Source: an uncultured Tenacibaculum sp. (GTDB lineage Bacteria; Bacteroidota; Bacteroidia; Flavobacteriales; Flavobacteriaceae). From it: 64,000 nucleotides of DNA. Both the position numbers and the translations under genes were made by a program. Below the pieces are notes generated by a model. That model did not search any database, had not been told where the DNA came from, and worked only from the letters and a program-made list of their open reading frames with translations. This document shows, piece by piece, positions 11,001-20,626 of this stretch (position 1 is its first letter; each line of letters begins with the position of its first letter). Location of the stretch: positions 124,001 to 188,000 of the forward strand of contig NZ_CANNBW010000001.1 in the NCBI RefSeq assembly GCF_947502995.1, written 5' to 3'.

Positions 11001-14000
11001 AATGGATCCATATGAAGGATATTCATTAACTGCAGAAGAAGGATTACCATCAGGAGTAGATCCTCAAAGTGATGTCAATCAAGGGAAACTATTTTTAAAC
11101 TTAGGTAGTATTTCTGAAGATATTCTAAGAGATTCACAAAAGCAATTCGAAAATGGTTTGTCTACAACACAAAATCCAGCACCTCAAGTTGAAACGGTTT
11201 GGGGTAATGTGCCTAGAAATCCGTCAATCTTATATGCGTTTAGTACAGATGCTGATGAGAGATCACAACAAGATGTTGGTTTAGATGGATTAAACGATAC
11301 ACAAGAGCTTGAAAAAATTGTTCAAAATTTCCCAGGTATTGCAGATGTAGAACAAGCTAGAAGTATTTTTGGAAATGATCCAGCAGGGGATAATTTCCAG
11401 TTCTTTAGAGGAAGTGAGTTTGATGCTATTGGAGCTTCTATTCTTACACGTTATAAAAATTATAATGGTACACAAGGTAACTCACCTACAATTGATCAAT
11501 CTAGTGAAGATTTTCCAACATCAGGTTCTACTTATCCTGATGCTGAAGATTTAAACCGTGATCAAACCATGGATGCGGTTAGTGCTTATTTTGAGTATGA
11601 GGTTTCATTAAAAAGAAGTGATTTAGTAAAAGGATCTAACTTTATTGTAGATGTGAAATCTGAACCAATTTCTTTACCTAATGGGGAAACAAGAAGTACA
11701 ACTTGGTATCAATTTAGAATTCCTGTAAGAAATGGGTTTTCACAAGCAGTAGGAGGTATTACTGATTTTAACAGTATTCGTTTTATGCGTATGTATTTAA
11801 CGCAATTTAGAATGCCGGTTATTTTACGTTTTGCAGAATTAGAATTAGTTCGTGGAGACTGGAGGCGTTATACCAGAACTTTAGATCCAGCAATTGACCC
11901 TCAAGAAGATCTAGATAATACAGACCTAAATAATTTTGAAGTTGGAGTTGTAAGTATTGAACAAAATGATGATCGTTATGAATTACCTCCAGGTATTCCT
12001 AGAGAACAATTACAGGGAACTAATAGAATTCAACGACAAAATGAACAATCGTCTACAATTACTGTTACAGATTTAGAGCCTAATAAAGCAAGAGCAATAT
12101 TTAAAAATATTAGTATCGATTTACGTCGTTATAAAAATTTAAGAATGTTCTTACACGCTGAAGCAATTCCTGGTAGTGTATTAGGAGATAATGAAATGAA
12201 TGCAGTTATTAGATTAGGTACCGACTTAAATGATAACTATTATGAAATTGAAAAACCTTTAATTTTATCAACATTAAGCAACGTTCCAGAAGAAGTTTGG
12301 CCGGAAGCAAATAATTTAGATGTTCCTTTATCTCAATTAGCAAGTTTAAAGTTAGAGCGAGATGGTACAGGAACTGCTGTGTCAGATGTGTATACAGGAA
12401 CAGCATCTAATGGATTAATTATAAAAGTGAAAGGTAATCCTACCTTAGCACAAATTAGAACAGTTTTATTAGGAGTTAAAAATAATACCACAAATAATGT
12501 AAGTGGAGAAGTTTGGTTTAACGAATTAAGAGCTGTTGGTTTCGATAATAAAGGAGGATGGGCAGCTGTATTAAATGCAGATGCTAACTTTGCAGATGTT
12601 GCAGATGTAACATTAGCAGGTAGTATGTCTACAGTTGGTTTTGGTAATGTAGATCAAAGAGTTCAAGAAAGAAGTTTAGAAGAAAATAAACAATATAGCG
12701 TAGCTACTAATGTACAATTAGGTAAAATGATGCCTAAAAAGTGGAACATGCAAGTTCCTATGAGTTATAGTTATGGAGAGCAATTTATTGATCCTAAATT
12801 CGATCCGCAATATCAAGATGTTGAACTTGCCGATGCTAAAGCTTCAGGTTCAGATCAGGTAAAACGTAATGCTGAAAATGCTCAAGATTACACAAGAAGA
12901 AAAAGTATTAGTTTTATCAATGTAAAGAAAAATAGAAATCCGAAAAGTGATAAGAAACCTAAGTTCTACGATGTAGAAAATGTTTCTGTTTCTTATGCTT
13001 TTAATGAAGAGTTTCACAGAGATTATAATATTCAGAGATTTGTAAATCAGAATTTAATGGCGGGTGCTAGTTATAATTTCAACTTCGCACCTTGGAGTTT
13101 AGAACCGTTTAAAAAATCTGAAAAATTAAAGAGTAAACATTGGAAGTTTATAAGAGATTTAAACTTTAATCCACTTCCAAAGTCATTAGCTTTAAATTCT
13201 AAGATTAACAGAAATTATAATTTACAACAATCAAGAAATTTAGTCGATTTACCCGTAGCTCAACCAGAATTAATTCAAAGAAGATTCTTATTCGATTGGG
13301 ATTATGCTATAGTTTTCGATTTAACACGTTCTTTAAATTTAAACTTTAAAGCAACAAACAATTATATCTACGATAGCTTTGGTGAAGATGAAGATCTCGA
13401 GATTTTCGATCAGTTTTTTACTTTTGGTAGAAGAAATCAATATCATCAAACATTAAACGCTACGTACAATTTACCAATTAATAAATTACCATATTTAAAC
13501 TTTATTACTTCAGACTATGGCTATACTGCCGATTTCGACTGGCAAGCTTCATCTAGAAGTACAATTACTGAAACAGATGCTGCAGGAAATTCAGTAGATG
13601 TTAGTATCGAAGATAAAGTTGGTAATATGATTCAAAATTCAAATAAGCATAATATTAATGCTACAGTTGATTTTAATCGTTTCTATAAAACATTAGGTTT
13701 AGAAAAACTATTACTAAAAGGAACTAATAAAAGAGGAACAAAAGGTAAAGTAGCTTTAGGAGCAAAAACTAAAAACACACCTAAACCAAAACTTAAAAAG
13801 AATGCTTCTTTTGCGCAAAAAGTATTAAAAGGAACTTATGATGTTTTAACTGCTGTAAAGAGAGCTAAAGTAAGTTATTCTCAAGAAAACGGAACATTAT
13901 TACAAGGGTATAGACCTTCGGTTGGTTTCCTAGGAAGATCTAATTTTAACGGAAGTGCAGCTCCAACTTTAGGGTTTGTATTCGGAAGTCAAACCGATAT

Positions 14001-15177
14001 TATAAGTAGAGGTATTGAGCAAGGTTGGTTAGTAACTAGAGGTGAAGATGAAGATTATTTCAACAAAAACTTTGCGCAGACACAAGCAAATAAATTAGAT
14101 TTTAATATTTCAATTAAACCTTTTAAAGATTTTACAATAGATTTAAGAGGTACTCGAATAAGAACATCAAATACAACGCAACAATTAGATATTGTTGAGT
14201 TTGCAGATGGAACTGTAAGACAGAATCCTGATTTAAGATCTTTCGAAACAGGTAACTTCAATATAAGTCACTTTATGTTAGGAACAATGTTTGAAGATGG
14301 AGATGCACTATATGAAAAGTTCCTTGGATATAGACAAATTATATCGAATAGATTGGCAAGTCAGGCACAACCAAATGGTATTTTTAATGCTTTTCAAAAA
14401 GAAGGTCAGCAGTCAATGCTACCAGCTTTCCTTGCAGCTTATTCAGGAGTAAATCCTAACGATGTAGATACTGGAATTTTTAGAAATATTCCAATTCCAA
14501 ATTGGACAATGCGTTACAACGGTCTAATGAAGATTAAGTGGTTTAAAAAGAGGTTTTCATCTTTTACATTATCGCATAGTTATAAATCATCGTATAGTAT
14601 TCTTAACTACACAAATAACTTACAGTTCGATCCAAATGATCTTAGTTTAACAAATAGTTCGGGGAATTATCAACCAGAATTATTAATTTCGTCGGCAACA
14701 TTAGTAGATGAATTCTCACCTTTAATTAAGTTAGACATGAAAATGAGAAATTCATTTTCATTCCGTGGAGAGATTAAAAAAGATAGAAGTTTAACACTTA
14801 ACTTTAATAACAACACGTTAACAGATATTAAGGGAACAGAATACGTTTTAGGACTAGGTTATAGAATTAAAGATGTTAAGTTTATTACCAGAATTACTGG
14901 TAAAAAAGAAACATTAAAGGGAGATATTAATTTCAGAGCTGATGTTTCTTTAAGAGATAATTTAACATTAATACGATCGATAGACGAGCAGAATAATCAA
15001 ATCACTGGAGGTGAACGATTATTTGGATTAAAGTTTTTAGCAGATTATAATTTAAATAAGAACTTAACGGTTTCATTTTATTATAATCATAATACATTCG
15101 ATTATGCAATTTCTACAAACTTCCCAAGACAATCAATTAACGGAGGATTTAATCTAGTGTATAACTTAGGTAACTAA
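8002..15177 (+). CDS. sprA: Type IX secretion system outer-membrane translocon protein SprA
   Basis: This 2391-residue protein is close in length to known SprA (also called Sov), the very large barrel that forms the outer-membrane pore of the type IX secretion system and is needed for gliding in Flavobacteria. A signal peptide (TALALLVSVVLFAQ) follows the N-terminal MGENFRNK. The rest is rich in beta strands, with many aromatic and asparagine residues, and ends in a long barrel-like region (FSFYYNHNTFDYAI near the end). The start is TTG at 8002, chosen because it places the signal peptide right after a short basic n-region, five bases after ruvA; no ATG suits. Position between ruvA and gcvH is the usual flavobacterial one. 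Confidence 0.95.
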   Translation: MGENFRNKCLTALALLVSVVLFAQNTTKKNDSISRKKDTVIPLKYNFNFNQKAPLFLNNPSSIQITYDESIGKFVIVEKIGDYLIGTPMFLTPREYDKFRLKNDVKTYFKEKIDAANPNKKGEKGRKNLLPKYYVNSKFFESVFGGTEVEVIPTGQISIKLGGIFQNTENPQISVENQSSFTFDFDQQISASIQAKVGKRLQVTANYDTQTTFDFQNIIKLEYTPTEDDIIQKIDAGNVSLPIKNSLINGAQALFGVRADFQFGKTTIRSVFSQQNSQSNNVVAQAGGSIETFEIRATDYDNDRHFFLSQFFRENYETALKNYPLINSPININRIEVWVTNRNQNVTDFRSIVAFADIGESQPDNLVSATAVGGVFQQGYVDVVNNPITVRGENLPYNGVNDINDLLVDNGGIRDVATINTTVPTEMVQGRDYSYLQNARKLQPNEYTLHPQLGFISLNRRLNDGEVLAVAYEYTVVGAQQSGGPVSETIYKVGEFSNDGINAPSNIAVKLLRSEILTTRREIAPNDFVPFPTWRLMMKNVYALGAVPLNQDGFRFELLYRDDNTGILQNTLQGANDPSLLNRTLLNLFEIDKLDQSQFKVDGGDGFFDYVEGITVNSARGLIYFPKPEPFGEDLAITDASDRQRFAFDQLYSTTKIQAKNEFQDRDKFFLKGYYKSETSRGIPLGAFNIPRGSVRVTAGGRTLVEGVDYVVDYQLGRVQILDPGLEASGVPINASVENNTFFNQQRKTFLGVDVEHRFNENFVLGATFLNVTERPITPKVNFGAEPIDNMMFGLNVDFSTEVPYFTKLANKLPFVETDAPSNLSVRADMAYLLPGSPSGIDVNGAATSYLDDFEATQIPVNLTSPQQWALASSPLSQPFSEDIDLRYNDNRAKLAWYSIDQLFYSNSANRPSNINDIELSRNEVRQVSFSELFPNTDLDITQLNLVRTLDLAFYPNERGPYNFNQTAGNPEDKWGGIMRALTTTNNFEQANVEYVQFWLMDPYEGYSLTAEEGLPSGVDPQSDVNQGKLFLNLGSISEDILRDSQKQFENGLSTTQNPAPQVETVWGNVPRNPSILYAFSTDADERSQQDVGLDGLNDTQELEKIVQNFPGIADVEQARSIFGNDPAGDNFQFFRGSEFDAIGASILTRYKNYNGTQGNSPTIDQSSEDFPTSGSTYPDAEDLNRDQTMDAVSAYFEYEVSLKRSDLVKGSNFIVDVKSEPISLPNGETRSTTWYQFRIPVRNGFSQAVGGITDFNSIRFMRMYLTQFRMPVILRFAELELVRGDWRRYTRTLDPAIDPQEDLDNTDLNNFEVGVVSIEQNDDRYELPPGIPREQLQGTNRIQRQNEQSSTITVTDLEPNKARAIFKNISIDLRRYKNLRMFLHAEAIPGSVLGDNEMNAVIRLGTDLNDNYYEIEKPLILSTLSNVPEEVWPEANNLDVPLSQLASLKLERDGTGTAVSDVYTGTASNGLIIKVKGNPTLAQIRTVLLGVKNNTTNNVSGEVWFNELRAVGFDNKGGWAAVLNADANFADVADVTLAGSMSTVGFGNVDQRVQERSLEENKQYSVATNVQLGKMMPKKWNMQVPMSYSYGEQFIDPKFDPQYQDVELADAKASGSDQVKRNAENAQDYTRRKSISFINVKKNRNPKSDKKPKFYDVENVSVSYAFNEEFHRDYNIQRFVNQNLMAGASYNFNFAPWSLEPFKKSEKLKSKHWKFIRDLNFNPLPKSLALNSKINRNYNLQQSRNLVDLPVAQPELIQRRFLFDWDYAIVFDLTRSLNLNFKATNNYIYDSFGEDEDLEIFDQFFTFGRRNQYHQTLNATYNLPINKLPYLNFITSDYGYTADFDWQASSRSTITETDAAGNSVDVSIEDKVGNMIQNSNKHNINATVDFNRFYKTLGLEKLLLKGTNKRGTKGKVALGAKTKNTPKPKLKKNASFAQKVLKGTYDVLTAVKRAKVSYSQENGTLLQGYRPSVGFLGRSNFNGSAAPTLGFVFGSQTDIISRGIEQGWLVTRGEDEDYFNKNFAQTQANKLDFNISIKPFKDFTIDLRGTRIRTSNTTQQLDIVEFADGTVRQNPDLRSFETGNFNISHFMLGTMFEDGDALYEKFLGYRQIISNRLASQAQPNGIFNAFQKEGQQSMLPAFLAAYSGVNPNDVDTGIFRNIPIPNWTMRYNGLMKIKWFKKRFSSFTLSHSYKSSYSILNYTNNLQFDPNDLSLTNSSGNYQPELLISSATLVDEFSPLIKLDMKMRNSFSFRGEIKKDRSLTLNFNNNTLTDIKGTEYVLGLGYRIKDVKFITRITGKKETLKGDINFRADVSLRDNLTLIRSIDEQNNQITGGERLFGLKFLADYNLNKNLTVSFYYNHNTFDYAISTNFPRQSINGGFNLVYNLGN

Positions 15178-15211
15178 ATCAAAATCTAAACATATATAAA
15201 ACAACATTACA

Positions 15212-15592
15212 ATGAATATTCCAGCAGAATTAAAGTACACAAAAGACCATGAATGGATTAAGGTTGATGGTGATGTAGCAACAATTGGGATCACAGATTT
15301 CGCTCAAAGTGAATTAGGTGATATCGTTTACGTTGACGTAGATACTTTAGATGATACAGTAGAAATAGAAGAAGTTTTTGGTTCTGTTGAAGCTGTAAAA
15401 ACTGTTTCAGACCTTTTCATGCCTTTAACAGGTGAAGTGATTGAATTTAACGAAACATTAGAAGACGAGCCAGAATTAGTAAATTCTGATCCTTATGGAG
15501 CAGGATGGATGATTAAAGTAAAAATTTCTGATACTAGCCAAATAGAAGGATTGTTAGATGCAGAAGCTTATCAAGAGCTTATTAAAGGATAA
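15212..15592 (+). CDS. gcvH: Glycine cleavage system H protein
   Basis: The 126-residue protein matches the lipoyl carrier of the glycine cleavage complex. The lipoylation lysine is Lys63 in the motif [12 protein letters not shown], and the N-terminal [14 protein letters not shown] is diagnostic. It shuttles the aminomethyl group from the P protein to the T protein. The gene sits 34 bases after sprA with no terminator visible between them, and its last 35 bases overlap the next frame. The other glycine cleavage genes are not in the window. Confidence 0.97.
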   Translation: MNIPAELKYTKDHEWIKVDGDVATIGITDFAQSELGDIVYVDVDTLDDTVEIEEVFGSVEAVKTVSDLFMPLTGEVIEFNETLEDEPELVNSDPYGAGWMIKVKISDTSQIEGLLDAEAYQELIKG

Positions 15593-15944
15593 GTCGATAT
15601 ATATAGCGATATTATTAACATTAGTAATTACATACTTAAGCTTAGCTAATTTAAAAGGAAAAGTTATAAGTCTTAGCAATATCGATAAGCTTTATCATGC
15701 CTTAGCTTACTTTTCACTAACCGTAGTTTGGTTATTAGTTTTTATTAGAAAAGAAAAGAAAAAAGTAGTTGTAATTTTATGTATCGCATTTGGAATTCTA
15801 ATGGAGTTCCTTCAATCGAATTTAACAGACTACAGATCATTTGAATATCTAGATATGTTAGCAAATACTGTAGGAGTACTAATAGGTTTGTTATTTTTTA
15901 GCAGAATTGAAAAAAATCTAATCAATATGTTAAATAGCTTGTAA
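15558..15944 (+). CDS. VanZ-like membrane protein
   Basis: A 128-residue integral membrane protein with about four predicted transmembrane segments. It has the VanZ-family pattern [15 protein letters not shown], then [10 protein letters not shown] and a [15 protein letters not shown] segment. VanZ proteins are linked to glycopeptide tolerance in some Gram-positives, but the biochemical role of the wider family is unknown. The start at 15558 lies inside gcvH (35-base overlap). It puts a short basic stretch, [12 protein letters not shown], before the first membrane helix; a later start would cut into that helix. Translation is probably coupled to gcvH. Confidence 0.85.
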   Translation: MQKLIKSLLKDKSIYIAILLTLVITYLSLANLKGKVISLSNIDKLYHALAYFSLTVVWLLVFIRKEKKKVVVILCIAFGILMEFLQSNLTDYRSFEYLDMLANTVGVLIGLLFFSRIEKNLINMLNSL

Positions 15945-15992
15945 AAGTCCAAAGAATTTAACTAAATTAGCAAACCAGAAAAAACTAAAAGG

Positions 15993-16718
<726 letters not shown>

Positions 16719-16740
16719 TTTATACTATAGATAAATTATG

Positions 16741-16767
16741 AAAGCAACCTTTAAGGTTGCTTTTTTT
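16741..16767 (+). terminator. Rho-independent terminator after the first tonB
   Basis: AAGCAACC and GGTTGCTT form an eight-pair stem with a short TTTAA loop, followed by a run of seven T. It begins about 20 bases after the stop of the first TonB gene. An open frame that starts at 16738 runs through this hairpin, which argues that the second TonB gene starts further downstream. Confidence 0.85.
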
Positions 16768-16815
16768 ATGGCATGTTTTTTGGTGTTTTTAAGTATCAAT
16801 TTAAAAACTAATAAC

Positions 16816-17565
16816 ATGAAAAAGTTTAAAAAAAATCCAAAAAAGCAGCTAGAAAAATTCTCAACAATTTTTATGCAATTAGGCTTAGTAGCCGTTCTTT
16901 TTATTGTTTTTGTAACCTTAGAGCATAAATCTGAAGTAAAAAAAGAGGAGGCTACAAAGTATGATGATGAAAATTCTAAGCCAATAGTTTTTGAACAAAT
17001 TCCCGTTCTTATTAAAAGAGTAGAAAAAGTAGAACAACCTGTTAAAAAGCCTGCTAAAAAACCAGTTGTATTTGATCAACCAAAGGTTGTAGATAATGAT
17101 CAAGAGATTATTGAACAAGTTATAGATAGTGATGAAGACATAGTTGAAGTTAATGATGATGATATCATAGAAATTATTGAAGAAGATGTAGTTAAAAAAG
17201 AAGATGAACCAGTCTCAATGAAGTTTGTGCAAATAGCTCCTGTTTTTAAAGGGTGTGAAGGTCTATCTGAAAGTGAAGCCAGAGTTTGTTTTGAAAAGAA
17301 AATGAAACGTTTAGTACAACGTCATTTCAATACTGATTTAGCCAACGAATTAGGTTTGCAAAGCGGTAAAAAAAGAATTGTAACTCAATTTGTAATTGAT
17401 AAAAGTGGATTAATAACAGATATAGTAATTAGAGCACCACATCCTAGGCTTAAAAAAGAAACAAATAGAATTATTAAAAAAATACCAAAGTTTAAACCAG
17501 GAATGCTAAACAATGAACCAGCAAAAGTCAGATACACACTACCAATAAGCTTTATGGTAGAATAA
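16816..17565 (+). CDS. Energy transducer TonB, second paralogue
   Basis: A 249-residue TonB paralogue of the preceding gene. It shares the basic start (KKFKKNPKKQ), the membrane anchor FMQLGLVAVLFIVFVTLEHK and a C-terminal domain with the same KKRIVTQFVIDKSGLIT and APHPRLKKE segments. The frame is open from 16738, but that start would place a terminator hairpin inside the gene; the ATG at 16816 gives an N-terminus that aligns with the neighbour. It lacks the proline tract and has instead a Lys-Pro-rich and acidic spacer. The two TonBs look like a tandem duplication, with the terminator suggesting separate transcription. Confidence 0.88.
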   Translation: MKKFKKNPKKQLEKFSTIFMQLGLVAVLFIVFVTLEHKSEVKKEEATKYDDENSKPIVFEQIPVLIKRVEKVEQPVKKPAKKPVVFDQPKVVDNDQEIIEQVIDSDEDIVEVNDDDIIEIIEEDVVKKEDEPVSMKFVQIAPVFKGCEGLSESEARVCFEKKMKRLVQRHFNTDLANELGLQSGKKRIVTQFVIDKSGLITDIVIRAPHPRLKKETNRIIKKIPKFKPGMLNNEPAKVRYTLPISFMVE

Positions 17566-17569
17566 TAAG

Positions 17570-17600
17570 AAAAGGTCCAATTTTAATTGGACCTTTTTTA
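17570..17600 (+). terminator. Terminator after the second tonB
   Basis: AAAGGTCCAAT and ATTGGACCTTT form a long stem with a minimal TTTA-like loop, followed by T residues, starting five bases after the stop codon. The A-run on the other side could let it act in both directions. Confidence 0.88.
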
Positions 17601-17705
17601 TATTTTAAATAGATGTAAAATTCTTTATTAAAAATTTTCAGTATTGTAAATTATTGATGGAGAAAATTTTGTGTTAAAATTTTAACAATAAAATGTTAAT
17701 TTATT

Positions 17706-17735
17706 TTGGACAAAACATAATTAACTTTATATTTG
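17706..17735 (+). promoter_or_regulatory. Bacteroidota-type promoter of small RNA copy 1
   Basis: TTG at 17706-17708, exactly 19 bases, then TATATTTG at 17728-17735 matches the known TTG/TAnnTTTG consensus. The spacing and the -7 sequence are the same as in the promoter of the tRNA-Leu at 54875. The predicted start falls at about 17740, exactly where the RNA's first stem begins. Confidence 0.75.
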
Positions 17736-17739
17736 TTAT

Positions 17740-17807
17740 GTGGTTATAAACCACTTTCTTTTTCTTTTTCATAGCAATTTTTCCCACTCAGACGTGAGTG
17801 GGTTTTT
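17740..17807 (+). ncRNA. Candidate small non-coding RNA, copy 1
   Basis: A promoter ends at 17735, and about five bases later a stem begins (GTGGTT/AACCAC, 17740-17754). Next comes a pyrimidine-rich linker with the core CTTTTTCATAGCAATTTT, then a terminator hairpin (CCCACTCA/TGAGTGGG, 17783-17802) and five T. A second locus at 48669-48744 on the other strand has the same plan, the same linker and the same terminator stem, but a different, still complementary, 5' stem. That pattern suggests a structured RNA under selection. Its 3' part is antisense to the last codons of the glycosyltransferase at 17744. It may belong to a known family such as Flavo-1, which could not be checked here. Confidence 0.65.
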
Positions 17808-19135
17808 ATTTCATAAAACATAAATAAATATACTACCAAATACTCAGCAAAAACAAACCATAAATTTTCTTTCCATGGGGTATTAGCATAAGCTTGGTAA
17901 CTTAAAATGATTACTATAGACCATAGTAATGGAAATCTATATTTAGTGAAAATAGACATGACTATTAACGTAGCTAAATACCAAGGATGCATTGTTGTTG
18001 TTGTGAAATAGTAGAACGAAAGCCCAAATAACATAGATGTAGCTAATGTCTCAAATAAATTATTACGTTTAAAGAAAGTTAGATATGCTAAAAAAAGAAT
18101 GGTTAAAACCGGTGTTATTTTGCCTATTGTGGCAATTTCATTATAGCCTCTAAACATATAGCCAATCTCTCTAAAAACATAGTAGAAACTAGCGTTAAAT
18201 TCAAAATTACGGAACCATAAACCAATAGAGTTAGTGTAACTATCTATCAATTCATTTGAAAAAAATGGAACAAATAAAGCGATAGACATTAGTACTATGA
18301 TGCTGTAAAATAAAATTAGTTTACCAAACTGATTCCATTCTATGTTGTTTTCTTTCTTTATAAACCAAAAGAAGAATAATGGTAAGAAAATAAGTGGTAT
18401 CAATTTCACATTGATTGAAAATGCAATTAAAAATGCTGATAGAATCCAATTTTTTTTCTGAAGATTATATAAAGCCCAAACAAAAAAGAATAGCATAACA
18501 GGTTCAAAATGTAAATTTCCTGTGAGTTCAATAATTATAAAAGGATTTAAAAGATACAAGAAAATTAAATTAGGATTTTTATTCAGATTTTTTAAGAGCT
18601 TGTATCCGAAATAAAATATTCCAATATCAGCTAGAATAATAATAACTCTCATTACTATAGCTGCGCCTAAAATTGATTCATTAGATAGTAAGGCTGCAAT
18701 GTAAAAGCACAATTGATTTATTGGTGGATAGTTTGTAAAATGACTTCCATTCATGGCTCCCATACCAGCATAAAGCTCTGTTGCTTGCTTTATGGGATAA
18801 TTTCCTTCATTTATAAAAACTTCAGGTAAAGAAATGTATGGATTAAATCCTTCAAAAATCATTCTTCCATCCCAAATAAAACGATAAAAATCTTGAGATA
18901 AATTGGGAATTGTAGCAATAAATATCAAACGAAATACTATGGCTATTGCCAAATAGTAATTCGTAGGTATTTTTGTTTTTTTTGTAAGTAAATAGTATCC
19001 TGAAAACAATAATAACCAAATTGTAACAACTTGTGTAAATTGAGTTCTTACAGTATGATAAGCGAAAAAATAATATAGTACACTAGAAAAAAGTGCAACT
19101 AATAATATCGTTGAATTTCTTTTTAGAAAATTCAT
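17744..19135 (-). CDS. Integral membrane glycosyltransferase, GT-C fold (GT87/DUF2029-like)
   Basis: The 463-residue protein has about ten or more membrane segments and a GT-C signature early on: SQDFYRFIWDGRMIFEG, with the acidic QD pair expected in the first external loop. Members of this fold use polyprenyl-phosphate sugars, often mannose or arabinose, as donors outside the cytoplasmic membrane. It is the last gene of a six-gene operon; one upstream gene resembles dolichyl-phosphate mannose synthase, which could supply the donor. It abuts the preceding gene with no gap. Its last 20 or so codons overlap a candidate small RNA on the opposite strand. The sugar and acceptor are unknown. Confidence 0.82.
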   Translation of the reverse strand: MNFLKRNSTILLVALFSSVLYYFFAYHTVRTQFTQVVTIWLLLFSGYYLLTKKTKIPTNYYLAIAIVFRLIFIATIPNLSQDFYRFIWDGRMIFEGFNPYISLPEVFINEGNYPIKQATELYAGMGAMNGSHFTNYPPINQLCFYIAALLSNESILGAAIVMRVIIILADIGIFYFGYKLLKNLNKNPNLIFLYLLNPFIIIELTGNLHFEPVMLFFFVWALYNLQKKNWILSAFLIAFSINVKLIPLIFLPLFFFWFIKKENNIEWNQFGKLILFYSIIVLMSIALFVPFFSNELIDSYTNSIGLWFRNFEFNASFYYVFREIGYMFRGYNEIATIGKITPVLTILFLAYLTFFKRNNLFETLATSMLFGLSFYYFTTTTMHPWYLATLIVMSIFTKYRFPLLWSIVIILSYQAYANTPWKENLWFVFAEYLVVYLFMFYEIKTHSRLSGKNCYEKEKESGL

Positions 19136-20626
19136 TTATGCTTTAGAAAATACTGATTTAAAGAATACATACCCAAAACCAATGAATAGCATCAAATGGA
19201 AAGGGAAAAGCCCAAAGTCGCCATCACCATCACCAACTGTAAAAGCACTAAACAAACCGAAAGCAAAATATAGTACAAGTAATCCTTCTATAATTACATT
19301 TAAAGACGGGCGTTTCTTGATATATTTATTATTCTTCCAGCTATCTGCTAATGTTTTAATGTTAAATTTTGGCGTTCTTACAAACTCACTTTTCTTACCT
19401 ATGTGTCCCTCTATAACCGCAATAGTATTGTGTAAAGAGAATCCCATAGCTATAGAAAAGAAAGTAAAAAATGCACCAATATATTTTATAAAATTCTTTA
19501 AACCTCCACCAAAAGAGTTTTTATACATAAACCAATAACAAACAAAGAAAATAAGCGTACTTGTAACAAAGAAACTCATTACCCAAAAGTATAACTCTAA
19601 GTGTCCGTATTTGTTTTTAATATATAACATAGGAATACTTAAAATTCCCATTAAGAACACACATGTAAACATCGAGCTATTTAATAAGTGAAGAATACTG
19701 TGTACTTTAGTTTTTAGATTAATGTTTTTACTAGTAATAATTCTAGCCATCATTTTTTGGAAATTTTCTGCACCACCTTTGTTCCATCTAAATTGTTGAG
19801 ATCTAGCAGCGCTAATTACAACTGGCAATTCTGCTGGAGTTACAACATCTTCTAAATATTTAAATTTCCATTTTTTTAACTGTGCTCTATAGCTTAGATC
19901 TAAATCTTCTGTAAGTGTATCACCTTCCCAGTTTCCTGCGTCGATAATACATTCTTTACGCCAAATACCAGCAGTTCCATTAAAATTGATGAAATGTCCT
20001 TTGCTATTTCGACCAACTTGTTCTAAAGAGAAATGCGCATCTAAAGCAAAAGCCTGTACTTTGGTAAGAGTTGAATAATCTCTGTTGATATGTCCCCAAC
20101 GAGTTTGAACTACACCAATTTCAGGATCCTTAAAATAAGGAACAGTTTTTTCTAGCCAACATGGTTTAGGTAAAAAATCAGCATCAAAAATGGCTATAAA
20201 CTCACCTTTGGCAAACTTTAAGCCTTCCTTTAAAGCACCAGCTTTAAAACCAGTTCTATTCTCTCTACGAATATGTTGAATGTCTAACCCAGTTTCTTGA
20301 AGTTTTTTTATTTGAGCAGCTGTTGATGCTACAGATTCGTCAGTAGAGTCATCTAAAACTTGGATTTCCAGTTTGTCTTTAGGATATTGAATTAATGCAA
20401 TGTTATCTAATAACCTTTCCATTACATAAAGTTCATTATATACTGGAAGTTGAATGGTGATGAAAGGAACTTCATCTTCATTTGTTAAGTCAAATTTTGG
20501 TGAGTTATCAACTTTCTTTTTTGAAGATAGGTAGTTAAATAATAAATTTAACTGAGCAATAGCATATAAAAAAACTAATAATAAAGATATACTATATAAA
20601 CCTATAATGATGTATTCAAGTATCAT
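19136..20626 (-). CDS. Processive family 2 glycosyltransferase, cellulose/glucomannan synthase-like
   Basis: The 496-residue protein has an N-terminal membrane helix, a cytoplasmic GT2 domain and about four C-terminal helices. All four hallmarks of processive synthases are present: the LDD pair at 91-93, DAD at 148-150, TED at 239-241 and QQFRW (QxxRW) at 277-281. It most resembles bacterial CslA/CESA-like enzymes that make beta-linked mannan, glucomannan or glucan at the inner membrane. No BcsB or PilZ partner is nearby. It overlaps the DPM1-like gene by one base and abuts the GT-C gene. A GH113-like hydrolase (a mannanase family) lies in the facing operon, which favours a mannan-like product, but this is inference. 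Confidence 0.85.
   Translation of the reverse strand: MILEYIIIGLYSISLLLVFLYAIAQLNLLFNYLSSKKKVDNSPKFDLTNEDEVPFITIQLPVYNELYVMERLLDNIALIQYPKDKLEIQVLDDSTDESVASTAAQIKKLQETGLDIQHIRRENRTGFKAGALKEGLKFAKGEFIAIFDADFLPKPCWLEKTVPYFKDPEIGVVQTRWGHINRDYSTLTKVQAFALDAHFSLEQVGRNSKGHFINFNGTAGIWRKECIIDAGNWEGDTLTEDLDLSYRAQLKKWKFKYLEDVVTPAELPVVISAARSQQFRWNKGGAENFQKMMARIITSKNINLKTKVHSILHLLNSSMFTCVFLMGILSIPMLYIKNKYGHLELYFWVMSFFVTSTLIFFVCYWFMYKNSFGGGLKNFIKYIGAFFTFFSIAMGFSLHNTIAVIEGHIGKKSEFVRTPKFNIKTLADSWKNNKYIKKRPSLNVIIEGLLVLYFAFGLFSAFTVGDGDGDFGLFPFHLMLFIGFGYVFFKSVFSKA

Noticed and set aside
16738..16815. An upstream in-frame start for the second tonB
   Set aside because: The segment runs through a clear terminator hairpin and gives an N-terminus unlike the paralogue, so the ATG at 16816 is preferred.
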